A stretch of 64,000 nt of DNA, taken from positions 1,642,501 through 1,706,500 of the forward strand of contig CAMRHE010000068.1 in NCBI GenBank assembly GCA_947044405.1. Direction: 5' to 3'. This DNA comes from Leptodactylus fallax (taxonomy: Eukaryota; Chordata; Amphibia; Anura; Leptodactylidae). A model generated the notes under the pieces. It searched no databases and was not told where the DNA came from. It saw only the letters and a list, made by a program, of their open reading frames with translations. Shown one piece after another: positions 1 to 11,700 of this stretch; within the stretch, counting starts at the first letter, position 1, and each line of letters starts with the position of its first letter. The translations under genes and the position numbers were made by a program.

Positions 1-420
1 CCTCCTCCTCTCTACATTTATCATCCCGCACTGGTCCATGTCTTTTATGCCTATAGCAATAAGAGCTAGAAGGCTGAAAATGGACAAAAATAGCAAAAAT
101 TATTTATCGAAGCGTCGTCCAACGCCACGTTCTCAATAGAACATGTGACTGCGGCGGCCAATCACGTCATTGCTGCAAGGATGGAACCAACACAGTGACA
201 TATATATATATACTGTATATACACTGTATATTTGTGCTATATGTCCCTGTTGTGAATTATTTTTAAGGATTAAAAACTCCTTTAATTGTGACCGAGTCAT
301 TAATAGATTTAACCCTTTACATCAGATTCTACTTTTTTTGTGAATATAAAATGTAAGCTCAGGTGAAACCTATAGTTTATAGTACACATCCCTAATATAT
401 ATAGTGAGAGAGATGGAAAG
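1..420. other. Intergenic, no gene seen
   Basis: No coding or RNA feature is recognisable. A short alternating TA tract with TATAC/GTATA steps lies at about 199-240. The segment runs into the GATA microsatellite. Confidence 0.5.
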
Positions 421-543
421 AAAGAAAGATAGATATGGGATAGATAGATACTATAGATAGATAGATAGATACTATAGATAGATAGATACTGTAGATAGGA
501 TATCGATAGATATGAGATAGATATGAGATAGATATATAGAAAT

Positions 544-574
<31 letters not shown>

Positions 575-806
575 TGTGATAGAAAGATAGATAGATAGAT
601 AGATAGATATGAGATAGATATGTGATAGATAGATAGATAGATACTATAGATAGATAGATATGGGATAGATAGATAGATAGATAGATACTATAGATAGATA
701 GATATGGGATAGATAGATAGATAGATATGGGATAGATAGATATGGGATAGATAGATAGATAGATAGATACTATAGATAGATAGATAGATATGGGATAGAT
801 AGAAAT

Positions 807-837
<31 letters not shown>

Positions 838-1066
838 TGTGATAGATAATTAGATAGATAGATATGAGATAGATAGATAGATGGATAGATAGAAAGATAG
901 ATATGAGATAGATAGATAGAAATATACATAGATAGATAGATAGATATGTGATAGATAATTAGATTGATAGATATGAGATAGAAATATAGGATAGATAGAT
1001 AGATATGAGATAGATGGATATGAGATAGATGGATAGATAGATAGATGGATAGATTCTATAGATAGG

Positions 1067-1102
<36 letters not shown>

Positions 1103-1282
1103 GGATAGATACTCTAGATAGGAGATAGATAGATAGATATGAGATGGATGGATAGATAGATAGATAGATATGGGATGGATGGATAGATAGATAGATACTA
1201 TAGATAGGAGACAATAGATAGATAACTATGGGATAGATAGATAGATACTATAGATAGGAGATAGATAGATATGGGATGGATG

Positions 1283-1322
<40 letters not shown>

Positions 1323-1390
1323 CTATAGATAGGAGACAATAGATAGATAAATATGGGATAGATAGATACATAGATAGATAGATAGAAAGA
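421..1390. repeat. GATA tetranucleotide microsatellite, about 1 kb
   Basis: Almost the whole interval is GATA (TATC on the other strand), interrupted by ATGGGATA, ATGAGATA, ACTATAGATA and GGATGGAT variants. The variants recur in a semi-regular order, so the array seems to have grown by duplicating blocks of 40-100 bp as well as by slippage. Its open frames read as IYLS repeats on the minus strand and are not proteins. Related GATA arrays lie at 15232-15655 and, much shorter, near 44213-44235. Confidence 0.97.
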
Positions 1391-2146
1391 TCCTGGACAT
1401 AATTTTTACTTATATAGCTTCTGGCATAGTGATGGAGAATGGGGCAGGGGGCACGTACTAAGGTTAAAGGCCTGTTGCAAATTGAATTAGCCATCTAGTA
1501 GTTGAGCTGGAGCCTTCGTTGCCTCTTCATAGATATCAGATACTTCTTTGCACCCTTCAGATTTGCCCAGCAACCAGGCCTGTGCACATTTGCAGCTGCA
1601 CGTTCCGGCTCCACAGCTGTCCCAGGCCCTGCATTCATGACCCCCGTGTCTCTGTGTGTGCGCATCTCAGAACATGGATGCAGTGTAAAAATCTGCATTC
1701 ATCCTGTGTGGGCAGTAGGACAAGAATCCACAGAAAGGAACAGAACAGCTGTCGGGTCCCGGGCGAATCGTTCACATGTGACGGCTGTGGGGAGCGGTCT
1801 GCTGCAATCTGCACCCATACTCCATCCATACGTCAACTACTAGAACTCCTACTAAGATGGAAATCCATCATCGCTGTAATATATAATATCCCATAGTTCA
1901 TTTTACTCTGTACAGTGCAGAAAGAATATCATATTGCTAACTGGAAACCACCAGCAAGCAGGCCAGTTGGCTGATATTAGTCGTATTGTTATTATATATA
2001 TTTACTTAGTACTTTGAGTGCACAAGGGTGAACTGTTAAAATGGTGTGTGGCTAATTTCCCCTGCAGCGGCCACTTCAGGCAAATTCTGGTATTACATGT
2101 GGCCATTCAAATGAATCATCAGGTTTTCCAGAGTGAGGGTCACTGC
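1391..2146. other. Intergenic, no gene seen
   Basis: This is mixed-composition sequence without tandem structure. Short open frames exist on both strands around 1495-1896, but they overlap one another in several frames and show no recognisable domain. Confidence 0.5.
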
Positions 2147-2630
2147 TAGAGATGGCCGACCCTCGTGAGATTTGTTTTGTGAATATTCACAAGGTTTAGT
2201 TTCCCAGAAGATCCATTATTATACTCTGGGGCTCCATCGCTGTCTTCTTCGTTCATCTTCAAACCTCTTCCGGCCTCCTGGGTGACATCATGGCCCATGT
2301 GGACCAATAAGGCCTGTGATAAGACCTTAGCGGTCACATGGGGCGCACTGATGTCATGCCGATTTGACACAAATACCATGATGATGGTGCACCCCACATG
2401 ACTGCTGAGGCCCAATCACAGGTCTCAGTGGTCCCCTGGGGCCTGTGACATCACCAAGGAGGCCCGAAGAGGATCACAAGGGAGCATAAGAGTGGTGCAT
2501 GTAATGTTTCTGCACCTCCCCTGTGGACTTCTGTCATAATAGTGATTCCTGGGTGACAACCCACAAAAATTTCAGCCAAACCTGAAATTTGTTGGAAAAT
2601 TTGTAACAAAATTGGTTCACTCATCTAGTC
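2147..2630. repeat. Palindromic dispersed repeat, copy 1
   Basis: The left end (CTAGAGATGGCCGACC...) and the reverse complement of the right end (CTAGATGAGTGAACC...) are diverged inverted ends. The interior carries GGCCCAATCACAGG, CTCAGTGGT and TGACATCACCAAGGA blocks. The same blocks recur at about 58090-58520, so this is a dispersed element with no coding capacity. I have no family name for it. Confidence 0.6.
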
Positions 2631-2674
2631 TAGAGAGGGGAACATCCTTTCTGACATCCATGTACCATATATGA

Positions 2675-2698
2675 AAAGGGGTTGTTGACAACCCCTTT
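2675..2698. repeat. Short perfect hairpin of TTAA-element ends
   Basis: AAAGGGGTTGT is followed by a 2-base loop and its exact complement ACAACCCCTTT, then AA. The sequence matches the termini of the TTAA-flanked foldback elements elsewhere in the window, as if two ends had fused with loss of the interior. Confidence 0.6.
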
Positions 2699-2699
2699 A

Positions 2700-3324
2700 A
2701 GTCTAGGGCTTCAAGGCTTGCACCATGGTCACACAATTCCTGACTTGAACGTCCCTTCTATTCTTAAAGTAACACTCTGGATAAAAACTGACCAATTCAG
2801 ACTTTGCTCTGAGTTGGGGCACCCACATCACCCATTGCTGTGCCCTATGGGACAACGCCCAAGGCTCCCCAGATCAGTTTAGAACAAGTAGGTGAAACTT
2901 TGGAGGTTAAGTGGGAGTCTCCATTCTGGGCAGAAACCGAATCTGGAGTGTCACTTTAAATTTTACCAAAAAGTTAAAAAAAAAAAGTTGGTTCTGGGAC
3001 TCCGCAGCAGCTGAATGACTGTACAAAGAATTTTCCACTGACTTATTTCATTCTATCCTGTATCAGCAAATAGCAGGGCATAAATCACTCACCACGGCCT
3101 ACTCAATAGAAGGAAAAACATTTCCCCCTAATTTTTGTGGCTATGTAAGAACACCGCTTGTAAGAACACCGTTTGCTTAGTGCCGTCTTGTTCTCAGCTT
3201 GGCAGCTTGTTGGATGACAAACTGCCCAAAAATGAGCAGCGGCGTCTGTTCCCTAGCATCCAGCCCATGAAACAAGCCGGATCAGGACCTGAATCGAACA
3301 GGACGCTAAAAAAATCCACACGGG
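2700..3324. other. Intergenic, no gene seen
   Basis: This is AT-balanced sequence with a short A run near 2976. No coding, RNA or repeat structure was recognised apart from general similarity to dispersed repeats. Confidence 0.4.
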
Positions 3325-3960
3325 GTGGTGCCAGTTGTGGTGTTAAGTTATGGGGCATCAAACACCCTATTAGGGCAGGAGAAGGGGGAAGTCACCTGTT
3401 CAGGATCCTCATGTACTAGCCAGAGTGGAGAGCGACTAAAAAGAGTGTCTTTATCTCCGGAGGACCCAACGTGTCCATGCAAAAAGCCCACTCATTTTAA
3501 AATGTGTAATACCTTCTTTTCCCTGTGGAGGCACTGCAGAGAAACAGAACACTTATTTTTCTATTTACTGGCCTTAAGCCAGGTGCTGGGATACCAATAT
3601 AGTGGAGTCAGTTTCCTACCATCCAATAACAAGAACCAGCAAGCTACTTAGTGGTACAAAATGATGGTGACAGTCATGGTGGCAAGTAATGGGGCATTTT
3701 CATTCACCCTATTAGGGAAGTACAAGAGGGGAGGGGTCCTTTGTTCTGGATCCTCATCTATTAACCAGAGTGCAAATACTGGAGGATCCAACATGTCTAT
3801 ACAAAAATAAAAAAATGCAGATTTTAATGGGATGTGTGTAATACTTTGTTTCCCCTGTGGAGGCACTGCAGAAAAATGGAACACTTGTTTTTCTATCTAC
3901 TGTATTGATATTAAGCCAGGTGATGGGAACCCAACGATTGCTAGAATGATGGAAGATGAA
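3325..3960. repeat. Tandem duplication, two units about 334 bp apart
   Basis: Unit 1 (about 3325-3600) and unit 2 (about 3661-3935) share ACCCTATTAGGG, GGATCCTCAT, a GGAGGA(C/T)CCAAC block, TGTAATAC and CCCTGTGGAGGCACTGCAG in the same order. The last pair of blocks is offset by 334 bases. A third, inverted and diverged copy of the core lies at about 53815-53950, so the unit is a dispersed repeat that was duplicated here. Confidence 0.8.
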
Positions 3961-4634
3961 CACATCACCAGCCCCCTGCTGGTCCTTGCCAATGCTTCCC
4001 GAGTTCCCACCGTTTCTTACTTTACCCCATATCTTTCTAAGAGCACGTTCTCCAGGACCAAAAGAATGAAAAACGGTCCATCTTAAGATGGTCAATAACA
4101 AATCCTGAGGGATCCCATTGATTATAATGGGGTCCGCCGGGAGGCTGTTACTTTTTCCTGACTTTGCCAGACAAAAAACGTTTCGGTTTCGAGACTTTTT
4201 CATCCAGAATTTCTGACGGACTCATAAGCGCCTAACATAAACTGTTTTTTAAAAAAAATTTAGGTGGCTGGACAATCCCTTTAAGAGCTCTATACCATGC
4301 CAACACATTCAATTTTTGTATGTTTTTAAGCTCCCTATTTTCAGTGGGGCCCCACAAAAATCATTCCACTGGCCCACCATTCTAGTGATTGTTGGGGACC
4401 ACTGTCTCCAAGAGATATCAGAAAATGGGCCATACCTATTAGACAGGTGTTAGCTATCTCCATGCCTCTTCCATGCATATGCACACTCGGCTCGGCCAAG
4501 GATGCATGTGTGTGCCCCCAAGTAGAAAAGGCTATGGTAGCTGAAATACAACGGCTGAATCGTTACGTCCTTTGACATCCACCATCGGGAAATTTTTATC
4601 ATGCAGTATATAAAAAATTCAGGCCACACCAGTA
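3961..4634. other. Intergenic, between repeat and ccnd1 3' end
   Basis: No gene was recognised. An ATTATAATGGGGTCCG motif near 4120 and a CAATCCCTTTAAGAG end near 4272-4286 are of the kind seen in the TTAA-type dispersed elements, but a complete element could not be delimited. Confidence 0.4.
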
Positions 4635-7600
4635 AATATTTTTGAATGGTTTATTCCTAGTCTTTTTTTTGTCATTCATCTTGAGAAATGTATTACATAA
4701 CGGTCTGTTGGTGACAATGTGCGTTTCAGACCGGCCATCATAAACAGGATGCACAAGGATGACTGATAGGCTAAATCAACAATAAGAAAAAAATAAAAAC
4801 AAAAATTGTAAATAAAGTAACATAACCCATCTATCAGAACGTGAACCAATAGACTTTGGCCTTAAAGGAGTTACAATAGGTGAGAACAAGAGTTGTTCAC
4901 ATGCTGCCCCAGCAAATCAAACAAAAACACACACACAAAAAGAAAAATTACTGGGACGTTATTATCACATTTGGTCCAGGAAAGAAAAAAAAAAGTTTTC
5001 GATCATACGGACAGAAGAGTTTGAGGTAAACGGTAAAATAAAAACAAAAATATTCCTGGAATTTTTGGACAGGACGTGCCACGTACTCGTGGACCCTGGC
5101 AATAGAAACAAACAAAAAAAATTAAATTAATCCATAATTCTTTTTTTGTAAAATATCACTCCCTACCAATTTGGATTTGGTTTAGCAGCATGCAGAATCC
5201 AGCTGAGCTTTTTTTAAAAAAATATTTTTCCACGTAAGAACATTAGCTGGTTTGCGGTGATGTTTTTGAGACATTGGTGCCTTATGGCACTGAGCACCTT
5301 CCATCCAACCCAGACCATGGTACCTACTCTACAGACAATTCCACGCAACAAACTTCATCTACAAAAACAAGGTATCATTTTCAGTGGTATCAAATGTAAA
5401 AGTAACCTTCTATGAACAACCTCGGCCATATCCTGAAGAGGTGCAACATGGGACCACTTTTTTTTTTCTTTGGACTGCGCGTAGGCCTTGTAGAACTCAC
5501 TCTACTGTAGTCATGTGGATATAAGTTCCAGCATGCTGACCCTCACAATTCCACAACATTCAAAAAGTTCATAGGCCCACAAAAGTCAATTCAAAAATTC
5601 CTAACATAATTATGTCAATTCCTCTTTAGACCTTGTCCAGTTCATTGGTCTATAGTTGTGTCTACTATTTCCACCATGCTAATTCACACCAGGCCCATGA
5701 TGGTCAATCCAAAAATTCTCAATATTACGGAACCATAATGAAGCCAATTTTTTGGAACGTGTATACTGGCCTAGTCCAATTGAGTGGCAACAAGTTCCAG
5801 CATGCCGACCCATACGATCCCATAACATCTAAAAAGTTATAGGCCTACAATGGTCAATCCAAAAAATTCTTAATAGTAATGGTTCCAACCATGCCCCAAA
5901 GTTACTAAAGAACAATGGCTAGGGGGTGTAGGCCTCATTTGCACCTCAATCAACCAACAAAGTGAAGGCAGTAAAACCAGCTTAACCTACACATTCCAAT
6001 GCAAATCAGATATCTCCTGAAATTTTGAAAAAAAAATTTTTTTTTAAAAAAACACCAAACAAAAAAAAAAAACAATAATGAAATTTCCTGACCCAGCATG
6101 AACACAGTTCCAACACGGGCCTTACAGATACCAGGGTGCGATAAAAAGCTGGACGTGACGACAATGAGACATGAGGTATAGTGAAACAAGAACTTTTTTT
6201 TTTTCTTTTTGGAATTGAGCAGTAATCACATTAAAGTAAAAACTGACGCCTTAAAAAAAAAAAAAAAAAAAAAACAAAAAACATGGAAGTCGACGATATC
6301 ATTTTCTATGAGAAAATTAAATTCTAGAAAATGGCAGTAATAAGACATTACATAACAAAAAAGGACTACAACATAATAGCAGCAAAATAAAACAATGACA
6401 TAGATACAGAAAAGCACTGTTTTTTATAACTTTTAAAAACCATGCTGGGAGTTTCAATCCATAGCAGCTTTAATAAAACTGGAGAAATCCTCCTTTTTTC
6501 ATATTTTTCCATTTTTTTCCTTATTTTTTTAATTAAAAAAAAAAAAAATTTTTTAAAAACAATCAACACCGTAAGGGCATTTTCTCACATGCACAGCTCA
6601 TCATCAATACATTCTCCTCCGAAGTCAACCGCTTCCCTTCAACGCAATCCTTTTTTTTTTTTAAAAAACATAACATAGGTTCAGAGGTTCAATGTGCAAA
6701 TTTTATATATTTTTGTGTCTTTTAGCTAAGAACAAAATAAAGTGGTGGCGAGAAGGGGTTAGGGGGGTAAAGGGTAACGGGGCGAGGGTCTGGGGGAGAA
6801 TTTGAGATAGCTAATTTCAAGTACACAATCTCCACGATTTGTTTACAGTGCTTTGTGTAGCGACATGGTTAGTGGAACCCTTATTTTTGTTATGGCCACA
6901 AGGGAAAAGTTGGGGCCCACAAAAAAATATTTAAAGGGGATGTTGCATTATTATTTTTTTTGTTTTTTAAAGGTGATACTGGCCTTGTGAGGATCTCTTG
7001 CAATAAATATTTACTTAAGCCTTAGCGATAAATTATATAGTTTAGTGTTGAAAAAAAAAAAAAAGAACAAAAGCTTCTTTAACATAAACCTGTGGTAAAG
7101 CCTTAACGCTAACTTGCCCTTATACAAACACGTAGAAACGGGACACGGCAGATACGGTAGCCTGGCGAAAGGAGGAAAATCAGATCCATGTACTGCTGTG
7201 TCCACGTAAAATTATTCTAACCACATTTTCTAATACCTGGGTAGGTAACCCGCGGCCCCCGAGACCGTACTCATCGCAGACACCTATTGGCGGCAGCCAT
7301 TTGTCGAACTGGGCCTGACAACATGAGAACGCCACCCAGTTTGGCCTACAAAATGTGCCGCCTCTAAGCACTTGGAACGAACTACAACTCCCAGAATACT
7401 CTGAGCCACAGAATTTTCCCCCCGCCCAGACGAGCTTAAAAGTAGTAATCACTTGCTTAGCCGTTCAGTTCGAATGCCAATTCCAAACCATTCCATTTTT
7501 TGTTGATTCCCACATATAAAATATTCGCTAAAAACGTAAAAAGGACCCAAAGTGCTTTGAAATGGAATGGTTTTAGAATATAACACAAATACAGCTGGTC

Positions 7601-8636
7601 TGTGGATTGGTTCCTGACATTTTTTTTAGGCTTGGGTAAATAGGGTGCGGGAAGGGTGATGCCAGTTTTTGAAAAAAATTTTTTTTTTTCTTTTTTTGTT
7701 TACGATTTTTTTTTCTTTTTTTAACACAGAGGCAGCTACAAAACAATACGAAAGATTATAAAAATATAATATATTACCATCACTATCTCTTAATAATAGA
7801 GTAAAATAGAGGGCGGTAAACTAAGCCTTTAGACGTTGTAAAAAAAAAAAAAAAAAAACTGGCATCCTACAAGCCGTAGGCGCACGCAATCCACAGCCAT
7901 ACATCATGATTAACATATAGTAATGCACTATACTAACGTATACTATGGTATGGGTTACATTAACCATTGATAAAGTGAAGAGGATATAAAACTAAAAAAA
8001 AAAAAAAATTCAAAAAGAGTTAAAAAACAAAAATAATTAAAAAAAAAAATAATAACACAAAGAGATGATATAAAGTGACTACATGCAATAGCAAGCAGAT
8101 TATAGAGACGCCGAGAGCTCAAAAAGCAATAGGTGGTTTAGGGGGAAAAAAAAAAAAAAAAAAAAAAACACAGAATTTTGTGTTTTAACAAAAAAAATGT
8201 CTAACTAAAAACCTCTTCTACATTAAAAATGGCAGTTTACACATAAGGAACCAAATTTTAGTACCTCCCCTGGAGACATTTGTCTTGTGTTAATGTCTAT
8301 TTTTACAACATACAGACATGAACACGTATAATATAAAACTAGCTGATTATTGTCTTATAAAAATTCTCTTTTTTTCTAGCACAAACCCGGAGCCGGCTTA
8401 TGCGAATACTATTTTCTCTTTTTGTTTTTTTTGTACGAGTTTTTTTTTTGGGGGGGTATTATTTCAGGTCACAGGTATGTAGGAAAAAAAACAAAACAAT
8501 ATCTCTTCCCGATGTCCATAGGATCGGCTCTTATCGTGAGGATGATGGGAGAAGTTCATTCCCAGGAGATGTATCCACACCTCGTGTTCCGTTGCCAAAA
8601 AGTCAATTTTTTTGTTTTTTTTTCCCCCATCCGTTA
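4635..8636 (-). other. ccnd1: Probable 3' UTR of ccnd1
   Basis: The sequence runs from the cyclin D1 stop codon to the polyadenylation signal at 4655-4650 with no convincing ORF. It differs from the flanks in being very rich in A and T homopolymer runs, for example near 6255-6275, 7840-7858 and 8149-8168. Many TAAAT steps on the plus strand read as AUUUA in the transcript. Long AU-rich 3' UTRs that shorten mRNA half-life are known for vertebrate cyclin D1. A roughly threefold imperfect repeat (AAAAAGTT(C)ATAGGCC...TCAATCCAAAAA) lies inside at about 5535-5880. The extent is inferred, and transcript evidence would settle it. Confidence 0.5.
4650..4655 (-). promoter_or_regulatory. ccnd1: Polyadenylation signal of ccnd1 (probable)
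   Basis: TTTATT on the plus strand gives AATAAA on the minus strand. It is followed about 20 bases later by a GU-rich stretch (TGGTGTGG on the minus strand, near 4625-4632), the usual arrangement of a cleavage site. It is the most distal good signal before the intergenic repeats begin. The choice is an inference, and upstream signals could also be used. Confidence 0.5.
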
Positions 8637-8795
8637 TCAGATGTTCACATCCCTGACATCGGTTGGGGTGCAGGAAAGGTCTGATTCATCCATCACGGAC
8701 TTTGTGTCTGATGAGATATTGATCTGTTGGGATGCGTGACGCAAACTGGACTCTAGGAGCAGCTCGATCTGTTCTTGGCATGCCCGTAAACAGTC
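8637..8795 (-). CDS. ccnd1: ccnd1 coding exon 5 (terminal)
   Basis: The exon has 52 codons plus TGA, with acceptor CTCTCTAG. It encodes [19 protein letters not shown], then a Ser/Asp-rich linker, then [12 protein letters not shown]. The threonine before Pro is the GSK3-type phosphorylation site controlling nuclear export and degradation in cyclin D1. The human polyglutamate stretch is missing and the penultimate residue is Asn instead of Asp. Coding potential is clear from the conserved ends, although a plus-strand open frame overlaps it. Confidence 0.95.
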   Translation of the reverse strand, partial: DCLRACQEQIELLLESSLRHASQQINISSDTKSVMDESDLSCTPTDVRDVNI

Positions 8796-11700
8796 CTAGA
8801 GAGGGAAAGAGGAGAGGGACATCCATTAGGACCCATAATTACGGAAGACGACTCCAAATTTTATAGTAAAAATGACAACGGCTATGTCATGCCTAAACTT
8901 TTTATTATAAATAAAGCTTATAGAAAAAAAAAAAAAAGTTTGTTACCCCGGAAACCAATCACTGCGTAGCTCTCACTTCACTTTCTGGTGAAAAATGAAA
9001 GCCGTTCTATGATTGGTTGCTATGGGTAACAAAGACAGATTCACACTAGGTTCACACTAGCCCCTCCGTTGTTCTGGTCCGTCGGAGGTCCACACAGAGT
9101 CCAACGGACCTCATTATTGTCTTTTAGACTTTTCCCCCTGATGATTTTCAGGTGAACATTGCAACGGAAACTCCGGCGCAAATGTGAACGTAGCCTTAAT
9201 CGGTTTTAAGAATGTCTACGCCCATTCATGGGGCACAGTCTATAGTTGCAGACCCTGAGCTTTGTACTCCGTGACCGGATCCATCTATGACCTATATTAC
9301 ATACACAGAGCAAAGTGTTCTTATGGACATTATAAATAAAGTTCATTGAAAGAGAAAAAAAAAAATACATGATGAACATTCTTCAATAAACTTTATTTAA
9401 CGTAGTGCAGATGAACACTAATCTGATAATCAAGCTTTTCATTTTGGGTTGATGAAATTTTTTTTTTTGTATGGCCACTAGGAAGGTCAATTTGGTCCCA
9501 TTAGTGGTCTTACTGGTTAATAGTCTATGAAATCTTGTGCATCGCTGATTTATGGACAACCCCTTTAAGTTTGTGGTCAATAAATGGTGGCATTATACAG
9601 ATAAAGGCTAATAAAAAAAAATATATATATATATTTAAAAAAAAACAACAGGAATAAAATTTTTGAGGACGGACTATGAACTTTTTTCCTCATGGACCTG
9701 GATCTGTACCATAAACTTGTCCTGATAGACCAATGGGGGCAAAAGGCGGAAGTTATGGAGGCCACGATATATAGACCCGGGAGGGCAAAGCCCCAGCTGG
9801 ACTATATGGGCAACAAAAGGTTGCCTGAAGTGGCTGATAACAGAGAACACTAGTTATCCAGTGTAAACAGCGTTCTGGGTAATTAAACTTGGGACAATGA
9901 TCTCCTCATCCGCAAGGGCCTAATAAACGTCTCGTCGCGGCCTAGTGACATGTGCACAGCCCCCACATGAGAGAAAGCTGTGGTCAGATGGAAATTGCTC
10001 GAGGCAGGGAAACAACGGGCACTTGCTTTACCCTTCGCTGCTTTCTGCCAAAAAATTTTCTGCTTCACTACTCAAGATTTTCGCTGCCCGCAATGTGCTT
10101 AGCCCTAAACCCTCTCCAGATTAATTACACGATTGAGAACTAACCGGCCCGGCCTAATTAATCCTATGGCCGGAACTTTCTATGCCAATATCAGCAGACA
10201 AAGCCAAAAAGTCAGGACGCGTACAGGAAAAACAGAAAATGGCAGGGGGTTGGTAGAGCTGTGTAGGCCATATTGTGGGGTGAAGTGAAGTAGCACGTCC
10301 ATTCGGAAGGAAATGTGACAGCCTTGAGGCACGTGGCAGGACGCCCCTCGTACCCCGGCCATATAACCTTGTGGACTGGATATAGCTTCAGCTCACACCT
10401 CACACGGGAGGTTATTTTTAACAAACGCTATTGTCAGCAGATGAGACTAAATGATGTTTACCGAGGACGGTGACGATAACGCCGAGTGCGAGGCTTAATG
10501 TGGAAAAACTACTTTAGTTCCCAGAAAGAAAAAGAAGCAGAATCTGTTGTTTTTCAGATCATGTGCTTATTGATCAGCGGCCGCCAATGTGTCAGGGGTG
10601 TTGTTATTGATTAACTCCGACCCTTTCCACTGCTGACAGTACATATCACTACCGTCCTCTAGTCTCCATGGGTTTAGTGGGCCCCAGGGTGTACACACCA
10701 TAGGGCAGACCATGCACCTGTTATGAGGCCCCTAGAGAGTGTCCCAAGGGTCAACAAAAGAGTAGAGGAAGAAACATACACCAGATCCTTTTAAAGGGAG
10801 TCTGTCAATAGGTCAAGGATATTGACCCAGCCCTGCAGATAGATAGGCTAGGGTCTCCTGAATCAAACAGTGTTTTCCCCTTGTGAATCGATGCCTCCGT
10901 TGCCAAGATATCGCCATATTTTTCCATATGCAAATTAGCTATTTGGCAATGGCAGCGCCCTTGTTACTGCAAAGAGCTCATTTGCACGTTGTCAAAAACA
11001 GGGATATCGGCAATGCAGGCACCGATTCACAAGGGGGAAACACCATTGGATTCAGGTGACCCTAACCTATCTATCTGCTGGGTGGGTTGATAGGCTAGGT
11101 TCTGGTGACAGACTCCCTTTAAGAGGCCCATCTCTATAGAGGGTCCCTTCCCTATCCAAACCACTGAGTTGGCCATCAACATAGCAATTGTTTCCTGATG
11201 ACTCAAAAGATTCAGAGTTTGGTCAGGTTAGATTTTATCCTGTCACATCCATTTTTTTACCGGTAGATAAGCGGCGCCATATGTGTCTGGGAGCCGCTTA
11301 TCTTTATACTGTACTAAGACAAGCAGACTGTGCATGGCCAGGATCAGAGAACACACTAGCAGAGATCTCATCACATGCGCCACCGACTACATCCCTTTGG
11401 TGTTTTAAGCCACCGAAGTGTATCACGTAAGACCAGAGAGCACACCACAGAGGGCAGGGGTCCTCACCAAAATGATCTCATTACCATATCATGTCCCTAG
11501 CACCAAACGTGTACTTACCGGGTCGCATTTGATGACTTGTGATAAGAATAGAGTGAGGCGTTGAGAAGAGTAGATGCTGTCTGTGTTCCCCAAATTTAGA
11601 CCCTGTATGGCGGCCACTACACTCCCAGCTGCTATCATAGAGGGGGGATTGGATATGAACTTTACATCTGCAACGAAGAGGAGAGAGAATACGGATTACT

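Larger units (their letters stand above)
8796..11518 (-). other. ccnd1: ccnd1 intron 4
   Basis: This 2.7-kb intron contains a dispersed element at 9046-9198, a TTAA-flanked foldback element at 10791-11122 and otherwise mixed unique sequence, including an uninterrupted unique-looking block at about 9890-10700. No other gene was recognised. Confidence 0.85.

Noticed and set aside
309..1494. 206-residue and other IYLS-rich frames
   Set aside because: They are direct translations of the GATA microsatellite and have no non-repeat domain.
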